DNA from: Macrostomum hystrix
Taxonomy: Eukaryota; Platyhelminthes; Macrostomidae
Length of the DNA: 64,000 nt
Assembly (NCBI GenBank): GCA_950097015.1
Contig: CATNEN010000001.1
Location: 9,946,001-10,010,000, forward strand
Direction: 5' to 3'
The notes below the pieces were generated by a model, which worked only from the letters and a program-made list of their open reading frames with translations, did no database searches and had not been told where the DNA came from. Both the position numbers and the translations under genes were made by a program. Positions 22,524 through 34,616 of the stretch are shown here, one piece after another (the first letter of the stretch is position 1; every line of letters starts with the position of its first letter).

Positions 22524-23987
22524 TTACTTTTCGGTCGAGGCCTGCAGCAGCTTGATGCGATACGGCCGGGCAATATCTCGCCGGCGCAGCATCTTGCGCA
22601 TCCTTTCGATGTCGCCACCGGCAACGGAGTCGAACCAGCGCAGGTCTAGATCGCGGCATAGTCCATGGAATCTCTGGAATACCTCGGCGCAGCCGTGCTT
22701 GCCAAGCCGAGTGCTGGGCTCGAAGGACAGCAGGTTGTAAAGAAGATTCTTCAGCTTCTGATTCACTTTTGGCCGGTCGTCCACTTTGGGTCGCACGTTG
22801 GCTCGCCAGAGTTTGAGAAAAGACCGTTTTAAATGTTTCTCATTAGCTGCGGTCCCTGAGGACGAGCTCCCGTTGGCTGGAGCGGTGCCCGCTGCAGCGA
22901 TGGCAGCGGGTGATTCCAGAATCTTCGCCCGATGCTCCTCGAACGGCAGGCGGCCGTAGACCATGTGAAACATGAGCGCGCCCAGGCTGTACCAGTCAGT
23001 CGAGTGGTCCACCATGCGGCTGCCCTCCTCCAGCTGCTCAGGCGGAACCCAACGGATCGAAGCGAACACAGCCACGGAGCAGCGGCTGCCCCAGTAGTAG
23101 TAGGGGTTCTCTATCGCTTTTCCCAGTGCGCAGGCCTTGGCCAAACCGAAGTCGCCCAGTTTGACGTCACCAGCTTCGTCAATCAGAACGTTGTCAATCT
23201 TTAGGTCGAAATGAATGAAGCCACTTTCGTGAAGATAGCTAAGTGCTTCCGCAACCTGCAAGGATAGGTAGGTCACGTAGGTCTGCAGGTTGACGGCCTC
23301 GCGGTGTCGCTCGTCACTTCCCGCGATGTGATCCAGCAGGTTCATCGCATCGCCAACAGCGTAGTACTCGTAGACCTCGAATGGTCGATCTGTTGTGGTC
23401 AGAGCGTATTTAGAATCCAACAGTTTGGCGATGAACGGATGATCGCAGTGATAGATATGGGAGATGCTTTTAACAATATCCATGGATTCCAAGTTGCGGC
23501 AGTGCAAGTCCAGCGACTCGGATTGATGCGGCTCGGCGCTGACGTGCTTCTTAATCTGCTTGACCACCACGGATCGTCCTGGCTGCAGCGCCTGCAGCTG
23601 CCGATCCTCCGTGTTCTCCTCGAGGCCACGGCCCAGACGCTTGGAGATTTCAATCAGAGCCAGATGAGTTGTGCCAAATGAGCCTTCGCCGATTCGGGCG
23701 TACAGGCGGTAAGTGGCACTGGCGGTCTCCAGAACCGCCAGCTGCCCATCTACCGTGGCGTCGTTGTTATCTTTACCGTTGCGAATGTGCTTGGCACATT
23801 GGGGTATTTCAAATACCTGCTGCGACAGCTGCTGAGATCCTGATGACTGCTGCTGCTGCTGCTGAGATGCCTGTCTCGAACTGCTGCTTGAACGTGATCC
23901 GCTGCTGCCACTGGGCACTCGGAGCTGATTGTGATGGCTCTGATGATGCTGGCTGGAGGCACTGCGTGACTGGTGGGGCTGCAGCAT
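22524..23987 (-). CDS. SBK-like serine/threonine protein kinase
   Basis: A single-exon frame of 487 aa from ATG. Residues 1-60 are Ser/Gln/His-rich and disordered. The kinase domain follows: glycine loop GEGSFG (100-105), VVVK with the ATP-binding lysine at 143, catalytic loop HFDLKIDN (259-266; catalytic Asp261, Asn266), DFGLA (279-283), and PPE (315-317) for APE. The DWYSLGALMFHMVYGRLPFE segment and short C-lobe resemble SBK (SH3-binding-domain kinase) family members. Phe replaces Arg of the HRD motif, making this a non-RD kinase. All catalytic residues are otherwise present, so it is likely active. A Gly/Ser/Ala insert sits in the C-lobe (about 365-380). The SBK assignment is by overall resemblance only. 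Confidence 0.8.
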   Translation of the reverse strand: MLQPHQSRSASSQHHQSHHNQLRVPSGSSGSRSSSSSRQASQQQQQQSSGSQQLSQQVFEIPQCAKHIRNGKDNNDATVDGQLAVLETASATYRLYARIGEGSFGTTHLALIEISKRLGRGLEENTEDRQLQALQPGRSVVVKQIKKHVSAEPHQSESLDLHCRNLESMDIVKSISHIYHCDHPFIAKLLDSKYALTTTDRPFEVYEYYAVGDAMNLLDHIAGSDERHREAVNLQTYVTYLSLQVAEALSYLHESGFIHFDLKIDNVLIDEAGDVKLGDFGLAKACALGKAIENPYYYWGSRCSVAVFASIRWVPPEQLEEGSRMVDHSTDWYSLGALMFHMVYGRLPFEEHRAKILESPAAIAAAGTAPANGSSSSGTAANEKHLKRSFLKLWRANVRPKVDDRPKVNQKLKNLLYNLLSFEPSTRLGKHGCAEVFQRFHGLCRDLDLRWFDSVAGGDIERMRKMLRRRDIARPYRIKLLQASTEK

Positions 23988-24001
23988 GGTCTGCCAACTA
24001 G

Positions 24002-24954
24002 CTGTCTGCTGAGAAGCGTCCTTGCGAACTGTCTATAAAAAATTGCACTTCTAAAGACTTCAATACAATAAGGCCGTCCTGCCCATCAAGCTAGTTTTTG
24101 TTTCTTTAACACGTCTCAGTCTTAGCTGTCCTTGCTAGTTGCTGCGACTAAATAGTTTCAATGGACGGGCTCGCGTATTCCTGCTGAGCTCATCTATGTA
24201 AATTGTTGAGCGTCTCCAGCGGAGGTTTCTGACTGACAGACTCTATCTCCATGCAGAGGAGGCAATGAGAATTAGGGGAGAGAGAAAATACTAAACTAGA
24301 TAACGAAGCGTATGGCAACAGAAACACGAGCAGTGGAGAAGACGAATAGATAGCACAGCCAGACGCAATGATAATCTGCGGCGGTTCATTTGTTTGCAAT
24401 GAGCTATTCGATTGCAGTCTATCTTACAGTTGGAGCATCATTTTCAGCCCTCGCCTCACCTCTTCTCATCACCGGGCAGTCTGTAATTCTATCTCTTCTT
24501 TTATTTTATTTTTTGTTCGCCGACCCCTAATACGGTGCTCAGAAAAATGCAGGTGAGGCTATATAGTTTGGGAGCTCTTGAGAATAGAAGAGAAGAATTG
24601 AAGGTCTGGGGAGGGCTTAAGTAGACAACCCAGTGCCAGTGTCCATCTAATTATCGAATTCTAATGCTTGGACAATATTTCGAATTCTCGTAGTTCTTAC
24701 TATATAGTGTTTTTCTTCAGTGCTGAGTCTGACACTATTAATTGCTTATACCGTTGACATCACAGTTCCGTGCGATTATGATTTGAGTACAAACAGTGCT
24801 TCAAGAATAATAAATTATTTCTTAGTTTTATTTTTGTCTAATAAATCTACGTTTAGATACGATAAGTAGCTTCAAATATAGTAGATAGAAAGAGTCAGTA
24901 AGACAGAAAGATAGTAGATTATGGAACATTGCAGATTGCGAATTAAAAAAAATT
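24002..24954. other. Upstream of the kinase gene, nothing defined
   Basis: Unique DNA that should include the kinase 5' UTR and promoter. No clear TATA box, exon or repeat was identified. Confidence 0.35.
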
Positions 24955-25255
24955 ATTTTTGCGGGGGGTGTACACAATGGCACAGCATTTGGTGACACTA
25001 GACCCGCAGCCAGCGAGGAGGCAATTCTGCCCATTTCGCTGACTCCTGAGCACACTACCCACACTCACACAGGTGTGTACATCTGCCCTGAATTTATCAT
25101 TGTCAGGCAGTGTACACTCTCACTGTGCCTTGGAGGTTGGCCCTCAAGGGCGTAAATTGCACGACAAATAAATGTGGCCTCGCCGCGGAATCGAGCTCAG
25201 GGACATTCTTGCGAAGGCAAACGCGTTAACTACTCTGCCAATCACCCCGTTAGAT
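24955..25255 (-). mobile_element. SINE family 2 copy with internal deletion
   Basis: Aligns with 17425-17788 from the tail (GGTGACACTAGACCCGCAGC) to the head (CGCGGAATCGAGCTCAGGGA). The segment after GCACGACAA that includes the CGCGGCTGCGCCCC stretch is missing, an internal deletion of roughly 40 bp. The head lies on the right, so the element is on the minus strand. Confidence 0.75.
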
Positions 25256-26026
25256 TTTCGGGTTGGTGTGGAGTAGATGATAAGAATGCAGAGAGTACAT
25301 TAGTGAAGTTTATAGTAGTAGTAGAGAGTAAGATCATTGATAGCACAGCTAAGTAAACCAAGTTCGAGTACAATGCAGCTCGTAAAACAACCCTAACAGC
25401 AACGAGTGATAGATTTTACGGAAAATTAAATACAAACATATATTTATTAAAACATCTTCTTCAGCTCATTGTTTGTCTTAAAAACAAACAGAGACAAAAT
25501 ATTTGTACAAAATTAATAATTGATAAATCATAAATCATTACAGTCGAATAATCATCTCAAGCAATACACGAACGTGGAGTGCTCTGGAAAGTAGTTGTGA
25601 TTAAAAAAAGGAATTATCAGCACGAAACGCAAGTCAAATTAAGTTACGAGTTTTTGCTTTAAACTGAAAGTTGAAAAAATTAAATATAGTTCAATTTCAT
25701 GCGGATCGAGTTTAAGAATTTCTAGAAAAAAATGTTCGCGTAAGGTGGAAAATATCTTGTCGTAATAATAAGTTGCTTCGAAATAGACAACCATGCTTAC
25801 TGACTGTATAAGTAGTACATTTATGTTAATCAAACCGAAAAAATAGAGATTTCGTCATTTGAATGCGAATTATTTTTGGGGCCATTGTTTCATGTCTAGA
25901 AAACGGAAGCAGAACACTTGAAAAAAGAAAGTCTTGATTTGCAAAATATATGCTGAAAACTAAATCATACTGTTCGCCAGTTTTTACACAAATTTCTCCT
26001 ATGCCGTCACCAAGCTGTGATCGACT
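25256..26026. other. AT-rich intergenic DNA
   Basis: No exon or RNA gene was recognised. Part may be the 3' UTR of the minus-strand MARVEL-like gene that ends at 26027. Confidence 0.4.
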
Positions 26027-27631
26027 TCAAGCATTGCCACCAGCGCCACCAGCAGATTTTCCGCCTCCGACCAGCTCCAGGATGCAGAACACGCCAGAAA
26101 TGATGGCGCAAATCGACGAATAAGCTAATCGATCCGAGAAGTTCGTTGTCTGGCCAATGCCCAGGCAGATTATGGCGCTGAAACCTAGATTTATGGAATT
26201 TTGTAGCGGGTCAGCTAAATACGAGTGACACATACTGCAGTTGGACCTCATGTACAGCCAGTGTACATCAGCAGCTAGTACAATGTGCCACCGGAATTTC
26301 AACACTAAATAAATCCTGCAAACGATTCTACAGATGGGCGAACAGAAACTATTTGGAATCAGGCGTCTCACCCAATGATTCCAACTGTTCCCTCAATCTC
26401 TATTTCGATCAGAAGTCTACAACCTCCATGGGACTGAACATGGCTTGAATTTTTGTAGTAAGAGAATATCTACCGTGCTAGCATTCCAGATCCTACAATG
26501 TTCTACACAGTCTTTAAAAATGAATCACCTCGTTAGAGAAAAGTGACTTTTGTTAACAAATTTGAACTCAATTCACGCAGCTATGTCCCTCAAACTCTGG
26601 TCAGATGATTTGCACTTCTTGCTCAACCCTCATGAGCACATTCTACGGGAAGTCTAGCCATTGCCACCTTGGCTCAACTCGGGGAGTCACTTGGACTGGG
26701 AATCGGCGAGCTAGTTTTGCAAGAAGGCACTGTCAACATGATCACATTTACTGACTGGCTGCAACAGCAGGAATAGTTACTGGTATTAGGCCAGTAACAT
26801 TTATGATTGTCCAGTCATCTATTGACCTTGAAAAATAAATTAAATTTGCAGGACAGGTGTGGACACTGGCACATCGCTTAGTGACAGTAGAACCACAGCC
26901 AGCCAATTCTGCCCTTTTGGCTGACTCCTGAACACACACACACACACAGATACTGTACGCAGGCATACGCTCACACAGGTGTGTACACTCTCCTTGTGTA
27001 CACTGTGCCTTGGAGGTTGGCCCTTAACGGCGTAAATTGCACGAAAAGCCCCCAATTAGCCTTCGCTCCGCGGCTGCGCCCCAAATGAATGTGGCCTCGC
27101 CGCGGAATCGAGCTCAGGGACCTCGGTACGAGAGGCAAGTGCGTTAACCGCTCTACCACTCACCCCCTCATCAATTGACCTTTAAGTGACCTAAAGTTTG
27201 AGCCCGAAGCTCAACTTGTTTATTGGCGACTTGATGTCCTATTAAGCGCTGTTGATGTTTTCGCATGAGCTATTTTTAAACTACCAACCGGTGATTCGTT
27301 GTTTGGGAAGGCAGTGGAGTATACTAATGTTTGTTGGATACTGTACCATAACTACAAATAAAAACTCACCAGCAATGAAGGCCATCACCAAATCCACAAT
27401 GAGCACTATCTTATTTCCTGCTGTTTCGTCCACAAACAGGTAGAGAAAGGTGAGCAGCACTGCACAGAAATAGGTGACAATGCCGATGATGAGGAAGGCT
27501 AACAGGGCGTAGAAGGCGTCTAAATTGGTCGTCAGACTGTAGCCAGAGCCTGCCGCTAGCCAGACAACGAACCCAATGGTGATCAACGCCCATGTACACT
27601 TCATCCACACCGAGCCATTGTTGAAAGCCAT
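26027..27631 (-). CDS. MARVEL-like four-transmembrane protein, two exons
   Basis: Exon 1 is 27631-27370 (ATG, ends in phase 1 at GCTG|gtgagt). Exon 2 is 26184-26027 (acceptor ATCTAG|GTTTCAGC) with stop TGA. The 139-aa product has four hydrophobic segments: WALITIGFVVWLAAG (about 11-26), FYALLAFLIIGIVTYFCAVL (40-59), IVLIVDLVMAFIAGFSAIIC (about 75-95) and SICAIISGVFCILELVG (about 111-127). The tail is short and Gly-rich. Length and topology match small MARVEL-domain proteins (CMTM, MAL or synaptogyrin type) that act in membrane apposition and vesicle traffic, but no diagnostic motif fixes the subfamily. The intron of about 1.2 kb contains a SINE of family 2. Confidence 0.7.
26850..27178 (-). 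mobile_element. SINE family 2 copy in a MARVEL-like gene intron
   Basis: A near-complete copy. The head reads GTGAGTGGTAGAGCGGTTAA and GAGCTCGATTCCGCGGCGAG on the minus strand at the right end. The body has TTTACGCCGTTAAGGGCCAA, and the tail contains a (CA)n tract. It has the same orientation as the host gene. The tail hairpin is less complete than in the 17425 copy. Confidence 0.75.
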
Positions 27632-29159
27632 GCCAGATTGTCGATGAATGAAGATTTGCTGTCTCTGGTTTGTCTAATCAGACAGATAATTTAGTTTCAC
27701 ATTAATATAATTTCTGGCTTAAAGTTTTATCCAACCACAACACCCGTCTCTCTGCCTCCACCTCTCCCGTCTCTCCTCGTCTCTTGTGCACATTCCAGAG
27801 AAACGTTTACTGTTGTCATGACATTTCTAAATAACCAATCCACTTCACCTCACCTACGCAAACACAGGCCGAAGTCTAGGAAGAAATTGTAGGGAAAAAT
27901 ACAGTCCACCTCACAAACTCCCCGACCATTTCCCAGGTTCGTCTGTACTAGAAATTTTGTAGAGGCCAGAAAAGACAGACGGTTGCGACAGAAAAATCAG
28001 CCCGTCACGCTATCTGGATCTAGATAAACAACAACAACAGCTGCCTCTGAAAGTTGATTGCCCCAGCGTCAGACACTGAGCAGGCATTGGGTGGAGAGGA
28101 GAGGAGAAGAGAATAGAAGAAAGGGGATGGAGGCCGAGGCAGTCATTGGGTGGAAGACGACAATCGAGACGTCCATGGTTGAATGGAGACTTTTTGAGGG
28201 ACAGAAATTTTCTTACCAATGGATTGAAATGCCGTCTCTCTATGCTTCTAGAAGACAGAGGGTTTGCTTTTTCTATTATGTATTTGCTTTGTAGCAGCTA
28301 TTTTTAGAAACCTGGCAAATCCATGTGAAGCGCAATGAAGAAGAGAAAACACGCCGCATAATGAATTCAGTTTGTTATTTCGTTGTTTTTCAATTGAACC
28401 GACCCACCCACATTGTACGACTAAAGCTTAGCTGACACTGAAGCTTACTTGTATAGACGAAGAGAAAAATGATGAAATGGAGAGAGAAAAACTGGGAGAT
28501 AGACGGATGCAGTAAGAAAAAATCTGATTTTTAATGACGGAGTTGAAGTGAATAATCAAAATATTTAGTGCAGATATTTGTGAATGGTTAGCGAGAAAAT
28601 CTGAGTGACTGTGGCTCGTATACATGTTTACAATGAGCGACCAACTACTATCTCGCTGTGTACACAAGCACTGGAATTATTGGGTCAGAAAACAAAAAGA
28701 GGTAAAAAGCAAATTTTACCATATTGTTGACTGAAGGAAAATCTCTGCGGGTAGTTCGTCTCTCTCAGCACGAGCCTTAATTCTACCCACCCACCCACAG
28801 CAGAGCTATACATATTGCTGAGAGACTGATCTTTTTGCCATTTTTTGTTCTTCTTTTAGGCAAATACAAAATTTCTTCTCTATATGTTCTGCTTGCCAAA
28901 CCGAAACGGTCGTGCTTAAATTCTGATTTCGGGTCGACTTGGGCTTTGCGCTTCGAGTCTTTTAAAAATAGCGTCTGGACTCGAGCGCATGAGCGTATTT
29001 GTGTTCTATCGTGTCTTGAAACTGCGCTTTCGCGCCAATTCGAACTGGAATTTTATTATATAATTTTCGAACTTAGTTTGAACACCATTAAAGCAGTGTT
29101 TGAGCATCAGTTTGAATTTAGCTGTAGTGACGTTTCAAACATATATACCAGTGTTTAGC
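27632..29159. other. Intergenic, no supported gene
   Basis: Includes the presumed promoter of the MARVEL-like gene and a purine-rich stretch near 28090-28140. Short frames such as 28835-29158 lack recognisable domains. Confidence 0.35.
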
Positions 29160-29545
29160 AATGTTTGAACCAGTGGTTTAGCGACGTTTGAACCAGTTGT
29201 TTAGCGACGTTTGAACCAGTTGTTTAGCGACGTTTGAACCAGTTGTTTAGCGACGTTTGAACCAGTGGTTTAGCGACGCTTGAACCAATGGTTTAGCGAC
29301 GTTGAACTATTAGTTTCGCGACGGTTCAACCAGTGGTTTAGCGACGTTTAAACCTGTTGTTTAGCGACGCTTGAACCAATGGTTTAGCGACGTTGAACTA
29401 TTAGTTTCGCGACGTTTCAACCAGTGGTTTTAGCGACGTTTGAACCAGTGGTTTAGCGACGTTGAACTATTAGTTTAGCGACGTTTCAACCAGTTGTTTA
29501 GCAACGTTTGAAACAGTTCTTTAGCAACGTTTGAACCAGTTTTAA
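29160..29545. repeat. 23-bp minisatellite
   Basis: About 16 units built on GTTTAGCGACGTTTGAACCA, with variants GGTTTAGCGACGTTGAACTA and GTTTCGCGACGTTTCAACC. Divergence between units is high, so this is an older array than the others. It keeps a CpG-containing core, GCGACGTT. Confidence 0.9.
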
Positions 29546-30921
29546 GAACTTTTATAAGCATCCTTTCATTTCTTAGCGACGCCAGGCTTTTAATTTTGTT
29601 TTTTAATGGCTTGGTAAATTTACGAGCTAAATCTACGAGAGGCTCAATAGATTCTCTCAATTTGTACTTTCAACAAAGTCCGCTTTTAAAGAAAAGTCAT
29701 TCTCTTCGAATGTTTTGTTTAGATAATTTCCTACTATAAATTATACCTTTTACTTAGATGCTCAAGGTCAGTGGATTAAGCATTCTTCCCGCAACACACT
29801 ACTAATTGCGGGCTATAAGTAGTGTGGTAGTATGTTTATTACTTCCAATTCAATTCTTTTTTAATTCAATGGAATCTACTAACAATGAAGTAGTTAATGA
29901 GCTGAATTAAAGAAGATAGCTTACGGGTTTTAGGATTTAATAAAGTTCATTGGCTCGCACAGAGAATGCGGCTCGAGGGCTGCGGAAATTTAGCTTCCTG
30001 TTTTGTACCCTATAACAATCACTATAGTAGCTGCACAATAGACTGGTACGAAGTTTAAAAATCTGCAATCTGACACAGCAGACCAAGCCTTAATGAAAAA
30101 CTTTACTGCGATTTTTTTTTCGAATGAACTCACTATCTTGTATGACAGTGACTGTGGGTGTTAGGTTTAATGCCTAGAACCAAGAGGTGATTGATTTGAA
30201 TGTAATAAGATCCTCAAAACGGATGCTTGATTTTCTACCCTAACAATCAATTTAGAAGGTAGAAGTGCTGGTTTAGGAGAATAGGAAGAGGTGGACAAGA
30301 AATGGAAGACTGCAGAGGGAGGGATGGAAGAAGGGAAACGAAAAAATAGGAGAGATGGAAGAAGGGAGGAAATGGAAGAAAGGGGGAGATGGAAGAAGGG
30401 GAGATGAGAGACAGGAGAAGTAGTGCGATGTGAGAAGCAAGATACACTCTATAAAGAAAATAGTGAAGCACGGCTAATCATTGTGAATGAAATATGAAAT
30501 CACAATGAGCCAGCCAGACCCAGTCAGCATATTATTATCCTCCCTAGCTTTTAAGGCTTCAAAACCGGCAGGGATTATTGTTGGCAGCTTTAATTATACC
30601 CAAATTCATTCGTTTAGCGAGTTGAATCTCGATTCGGATAAACAATAGATCACTGAGAAATGAGGCAAAAGGTAATTTTAATGGTTTCTATATTTGGCTT
30701 GCTTAAGCGTCAGACTAGAATTAGCATTGAATTTAACTAATAGGTTTTTGCTTTTTCATTTATCCAAGAGATGTTTCTAATAATACACGTGTAGATACTG
30801 AATTAGCTTAGAAACGTTCAAGGATGGATTAGCATTCAATTCTTACCCTAAGCAATTGATTTTAGTCCAAAACATTCTAAAAGTACATCTTCCATGGGCA
30901 TGCTCTGAACAAGACCAGCTT
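29546..30921. other. Intergenic, purine-rich patch only
   Basis: AT-rich DNA with an imperfect polypurine stretch at about 30250-30425 (GGAAGAAGGG motifs). No gene was recognised. Confidence 0.35.
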
Positions 30922-30941
30922 CATCTCAAGCATGTTTGCCC

Positions 30942-31117
30942 CAATAGCCCTGCAATCTGCAAATCAAAACAAGCCAAAGCAGGCGGGATCACAGGAGCAG
31001 GAAGTGAGCGGCTTGTCCAGCTTCCTCAGCGAAGCTGTTTTGCAACCGCCTGGCACAGTATTGGTTCTCAGAGCCAATCACGAAAGCGCTGGAGCTTGCT
31101 TCCGTTTCAATTTCTAA
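30942..31117 (+). other. Possible terminal coding exon, unidentified
   Basis: An open frame after CTCAAG (possible acceptor) reads MFAPIALQSANQNKPKQAGS, then SSFLSEAVLQPPGTVLVLRA and ends ACFRFNF-stop. Codon use looks more gene-like than the surrounding AT-rich DNA, and the sequence is not repetitive. I recognise no family and could not find an upstream exon. It may be a last exon of a gene ending just before the FANK1-like gene, or chance. Confidence 0.2.
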
Positions 31118-31513
31118 AGGGCTTGGGGTTGTTCGGAAGTCGAGGTAGATTTGGATTGGGACTGAATACGGTGACAGTGCGCTGAAGGCGCACTTGAAAT
31201 TGCATTTTTTCTAGCTCATTGTATGATTTCCCCCCACGACTGGCGCTCAGGAGAGAAATAGTTTGGAGAAGCGGCACATGAGATTAAATGAGCTCATGAA
31301 AAACTGACTCGCACTCGCCATACCACTGCATCCATAGGACTCAAGTAGTAATAGATTGAGTGCTTTATCGTGCTCTGAGCAAACATTTTCTTTGTTTAAC
31401 AGAGCCGAACTAACTTCGACCCAGACGAACTATTGGCCAGGTCTTGCCCACGGTTTTTATATTGGATTTCTGAAGCGATTGTAAGCGTCAGGCAAACCGC
31501 CAGAGGTCTGCTC

Positions 31514-34045
31514 ATGCCGATCCCCCCAAAGCCGCCAGCGCTGCAGGTGACAGCGGTCACTCATCATTCCCTCGAGCTGTCTTGGGAGTCGCTGCACACC
31601 AAACTGTCCGGCGTGCTCACACCGGCCGACGGAAAACTCAAAGCTGAGGTTTAGCCTTTGAATGCTGATTTCGATTCTCAATAGTCACTTTTGTTCGTTA
31701 GCCAGTGAAATTTTTACTGTTATTCCGAAGTGAACTAACAGGATATTGCTCATTAGCCAAAGCAAAGGATAGATCAACTAGACTAGAGTAAGTGCTAAAA
31801 CAGCTCAGGGGCCCATATTAGGAGCTTCAAGGGCCGCATCTGGCCCGTGGGCCGGTTCCTGGACTACAAAGCACTAACCACTGGGCCATCGCGTTTCAGG
31901 TTCAAGTAAAAAAGTTCGAGCAACAATCGGACGAGCCGTCCACCTGGGACTTGGCCTACAAAGGCTACGACACTCGCTGCAGCGTTACAGGCCTGTCAGA
32001 TAGTCAGGCCTACTATCTGCGCTTTCGCTTCGGTGTAGAATCTGGCTGGAGCGAGTTCTCAACGCCGCAAGCCGTGAAGACAGCCAGGCGACTCTACACT
32101 GGCGAGGATCTGCATCGCCTAGTGCGACTGGATAAGGGCCCGGAGCTGCAGCGCGTGTTGGACACCGGCGAAGCCAATCCGAACGCGCCAGACGACAAAG
32201 GCTTCAGCCCGCTGATGCAGGCCGCGCTGGCGGGCAAAGGCAAGTTCTGCGCGATGCTGCTGGACCACGGAGCCGAAGTGGACTGGTGCGGAGAGAACGG
32301 TGAGGCTGCAGTCTGGACCAAACACTGGCCAAATATAACCACGAAGGTTACTGAATCCTTTAACATCTTGCTTTGTCATCTCCTATCTTGAATTTATCTG
32401 CATAGGCCCTCGAGTGTAAGTTGCAGAGCCCCGCTTTGTGCGGCCTGCTCTCGTCTCCACTTGCCGTCTGCTGTTGTCTCTGGTTGTCAGGTTTGCCAAC
32501 CTGGGATAAATTGTCTGATTTCTATCCGTCTTTTTTCTCCTAAGTCTATTCTCTCGTATGCCTAGCCGCGTCAGATTCGTCAATCTCTCGACATTGGGTC
32601 TATATTAAGGTTAGAAAACATGGACACATATTGTATGGCACCGGAGGATGCAGTGACTGGTATAGGAGCCATGGCCTGGGAGGGTCATAGTGAAGGCCCG
32701 GATGTAATTCCGGGTTTGGTTCAGAAGGACCTTCCGGAGCCGGGACTGCAACTCTGGATTGGCAGCTCGTGGCGTCCCTCCATCGGGTTTGATAGATAAG
32801 TTGGTGCTCCAGTATTTTATCTAACAGAACTGATTTTTGCGTCACTTTTGCGTTACAGGCAAGACAGCGCTCATGCTGGTGGCCTACCGAGGCGTGCTCC
32901 CCAGCCTGCGCCAGCTGCTGGACAGAGGCGCCAGTCGTCGACGACGAGATCGCAAAGGCTCCACAGCGTTGCACTACGCGGTTGACGGCGAGAAACTCGA
33001 TGCCATCAGCCTGCTGTTGACTTATCAGCGAGAAATCAACCCGCTGGAGGAGCCTACAGCTGACGAGGAGGCGAAGCGAGACGCACCTCGCACTGAAGAT
33101 GTGACAGCAGCTGAACTGCTCGCAGCCAGAGACGGCAGCGGCTGTTGCGCGATCATTCGTTGCGCAATGCTGAAGAACAATGGCAACCCGGATGTGACCA
33201 AGGCGCTACTGACTGCCGGAGCCGATGCCGACGCAATCGATGATCAGGTAACACGCGGTGTTATTATGTTAAATTTTCATTTTATTCCCGTATATATGCA
33301 CGTACGGCATCAACTTAAAAACGGTACACGTGTACTTTCATGATCACAGAATTTTGGGTTATTAAAGGTGAAGAGAAAAAACTAACCCAGTTGAGCTATT
33401 ATAGTTTAGCACAACTAGTGACACAGCTGCAGCAGCTATTGTGCTTGCCTTGTAAGGCTTGCGTACAAGCTACTTGTTCAGTCTATGGACTGAGGAAACG
33501 CCACACACTGCGGCTTCCTCCGTCTGACACGCATTTTACAGAGAATTCGAAAGTGGACATTGCCGCAAGATGAGAATTAGTCAGATGTGTGAGTGCGTGC
33601 CTGCATACAGTATCTGCGTGCATGTGTCCTCTGGAGTCAGCGGAATGTGCAGAATTGCATCCTCGCTGGCTGCGGGTCTACTGTCACCAAATGAAGTACT
33701 ATCACCCGCAGCCCTCTAGCAAATATTCAAAATATTTTACTATTATATACAGTATGAATTAGTGCATTAAGTTTCAAGTAAATCAGTGGTGTGAACATTC
33801 TCATTCGCGTCATTCCCCTTTGACTGCACCAGGGTCAGACGGCCCTGTTCTATTGCGCAATGCATCGCCACCTGCGCATGGCGGAGCTGCTGCTTGACGC
33901 CGGAGCAGACCCCGGCAGGCCCAATGCAAAGGGCGTGACGCCGGCAGCCGTGGCTGAGGCGCAGGAGAGCGCAGCGATGCGGTCGCTGCTAGCTAGACGA
34001 GCTGCAGCTGTTGCTACTACAAGTAGTCCATCAGCAGTCAACTGA
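31514..34045 (+). CDS. FANK1: FANK1-like fibronectin III/ankyrin protein
   Basis: Four exons: 31514-31648, 31900-32299, 32859-33247 and 33833-34045. They join in phases 0, 1 and 0 and give 378 aa (vertebrate FANK1 is about 345). The FN3 domain (about 6-100) opens with PPKPPALQVTAVTHHSLELS, close to the vertebrate KVTHHSIELYW signature, and ends YYLRFRFGVESGWSEFS. Ankyrin repeats follow: GFSPLMQAALAGK, KTALMLVAYRG, STALHYAVDG, a diverged repeat before TKALLTAGADADAIDDQ, and QTALFYCAMHRHLRMAELLL. Vertebrate FANK1 is a testis-enriched nuclear and ciliary factor; a role in spermatogenesis here is inference. The first donor (GAG|gttta) is weak. An in-frame stretch upstream (from 31433) exists, but 31514 matches the family's start. 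Confidence 0.88.
31805..31882. mobile_element. hAT-like transposon terminal fragment
   Basis: Contains CAGGGGCCCATATTAGGAGC and GGGCCGCATCTGGCCCGTGG. The GCCGCATCTGGCCCGTGGGCC block is typical of hAT-superfamily terminal regions and recurs at 62283-62352. It sits in the first intron of the FANK1-like gene. Only one end is visible, so it is a solo fragment or a very decayed MITE. Confidence 0.4.
33590..33716 (+). mobile_element. SINE family 2 tail fragment
   Basis: The 3' half of family 2 in plus orientation, from GTGTGAGTGCGTGCCTGCAT to a perfect inverted repeat GGCTGCGGGT...ACCCGCAGCC at the end. It lies in the last intron of the FANK1-like gene. The tRNA-like head is missing. Confidence 0.7.
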
Positions 34046-34616
34046 GTTTTGTAGCCTAATTTTTTAGAGACCGTCTAACTGACCACTTGACAATAGATCG
34101 AAGGATAACGTAAATTTAATGACGTAATACAAACAGTTTTGCCTTGGATAGGTAGCGAAAAAGCAGCCCGATCTCGTCTAGAAACTTTGGTTCCCTGGAA
34201 TTGAGAAAATCCACATGTACAAGTATTTAAAATCCTAATGTCCATGAAATATATACTCGAAATTTGTGTGCAACAATAACAAAAAGTCAGACATTGAAGT
34301 ATAGCTCTCAAAATACATGTCTTTATTTTGCACTGAAATAACGATGAAACTTTATTGTGCCTGAGCGAGTGTGTATTTAAAAAATCAAGGCTGGATAACT
34401 ATCGCGCTGTTTTTTTAGTAAAAACATTTTCTTGTCATTTTTACTTGGCGTGGTTAAGATGTGGACATAAAAAATTCAAAATGACGCTTGAATTTAACGA
34501 GGTAAAAAGAGGTTCAAAAAAGAAAATTATTTTTTCACTGAATATTTTAGCTATAAGAAATTTTCACAAAATCTAAATTTTTAATTTCATCTGTTAGACT
34601 TCTTCGGGCTTGTGGA

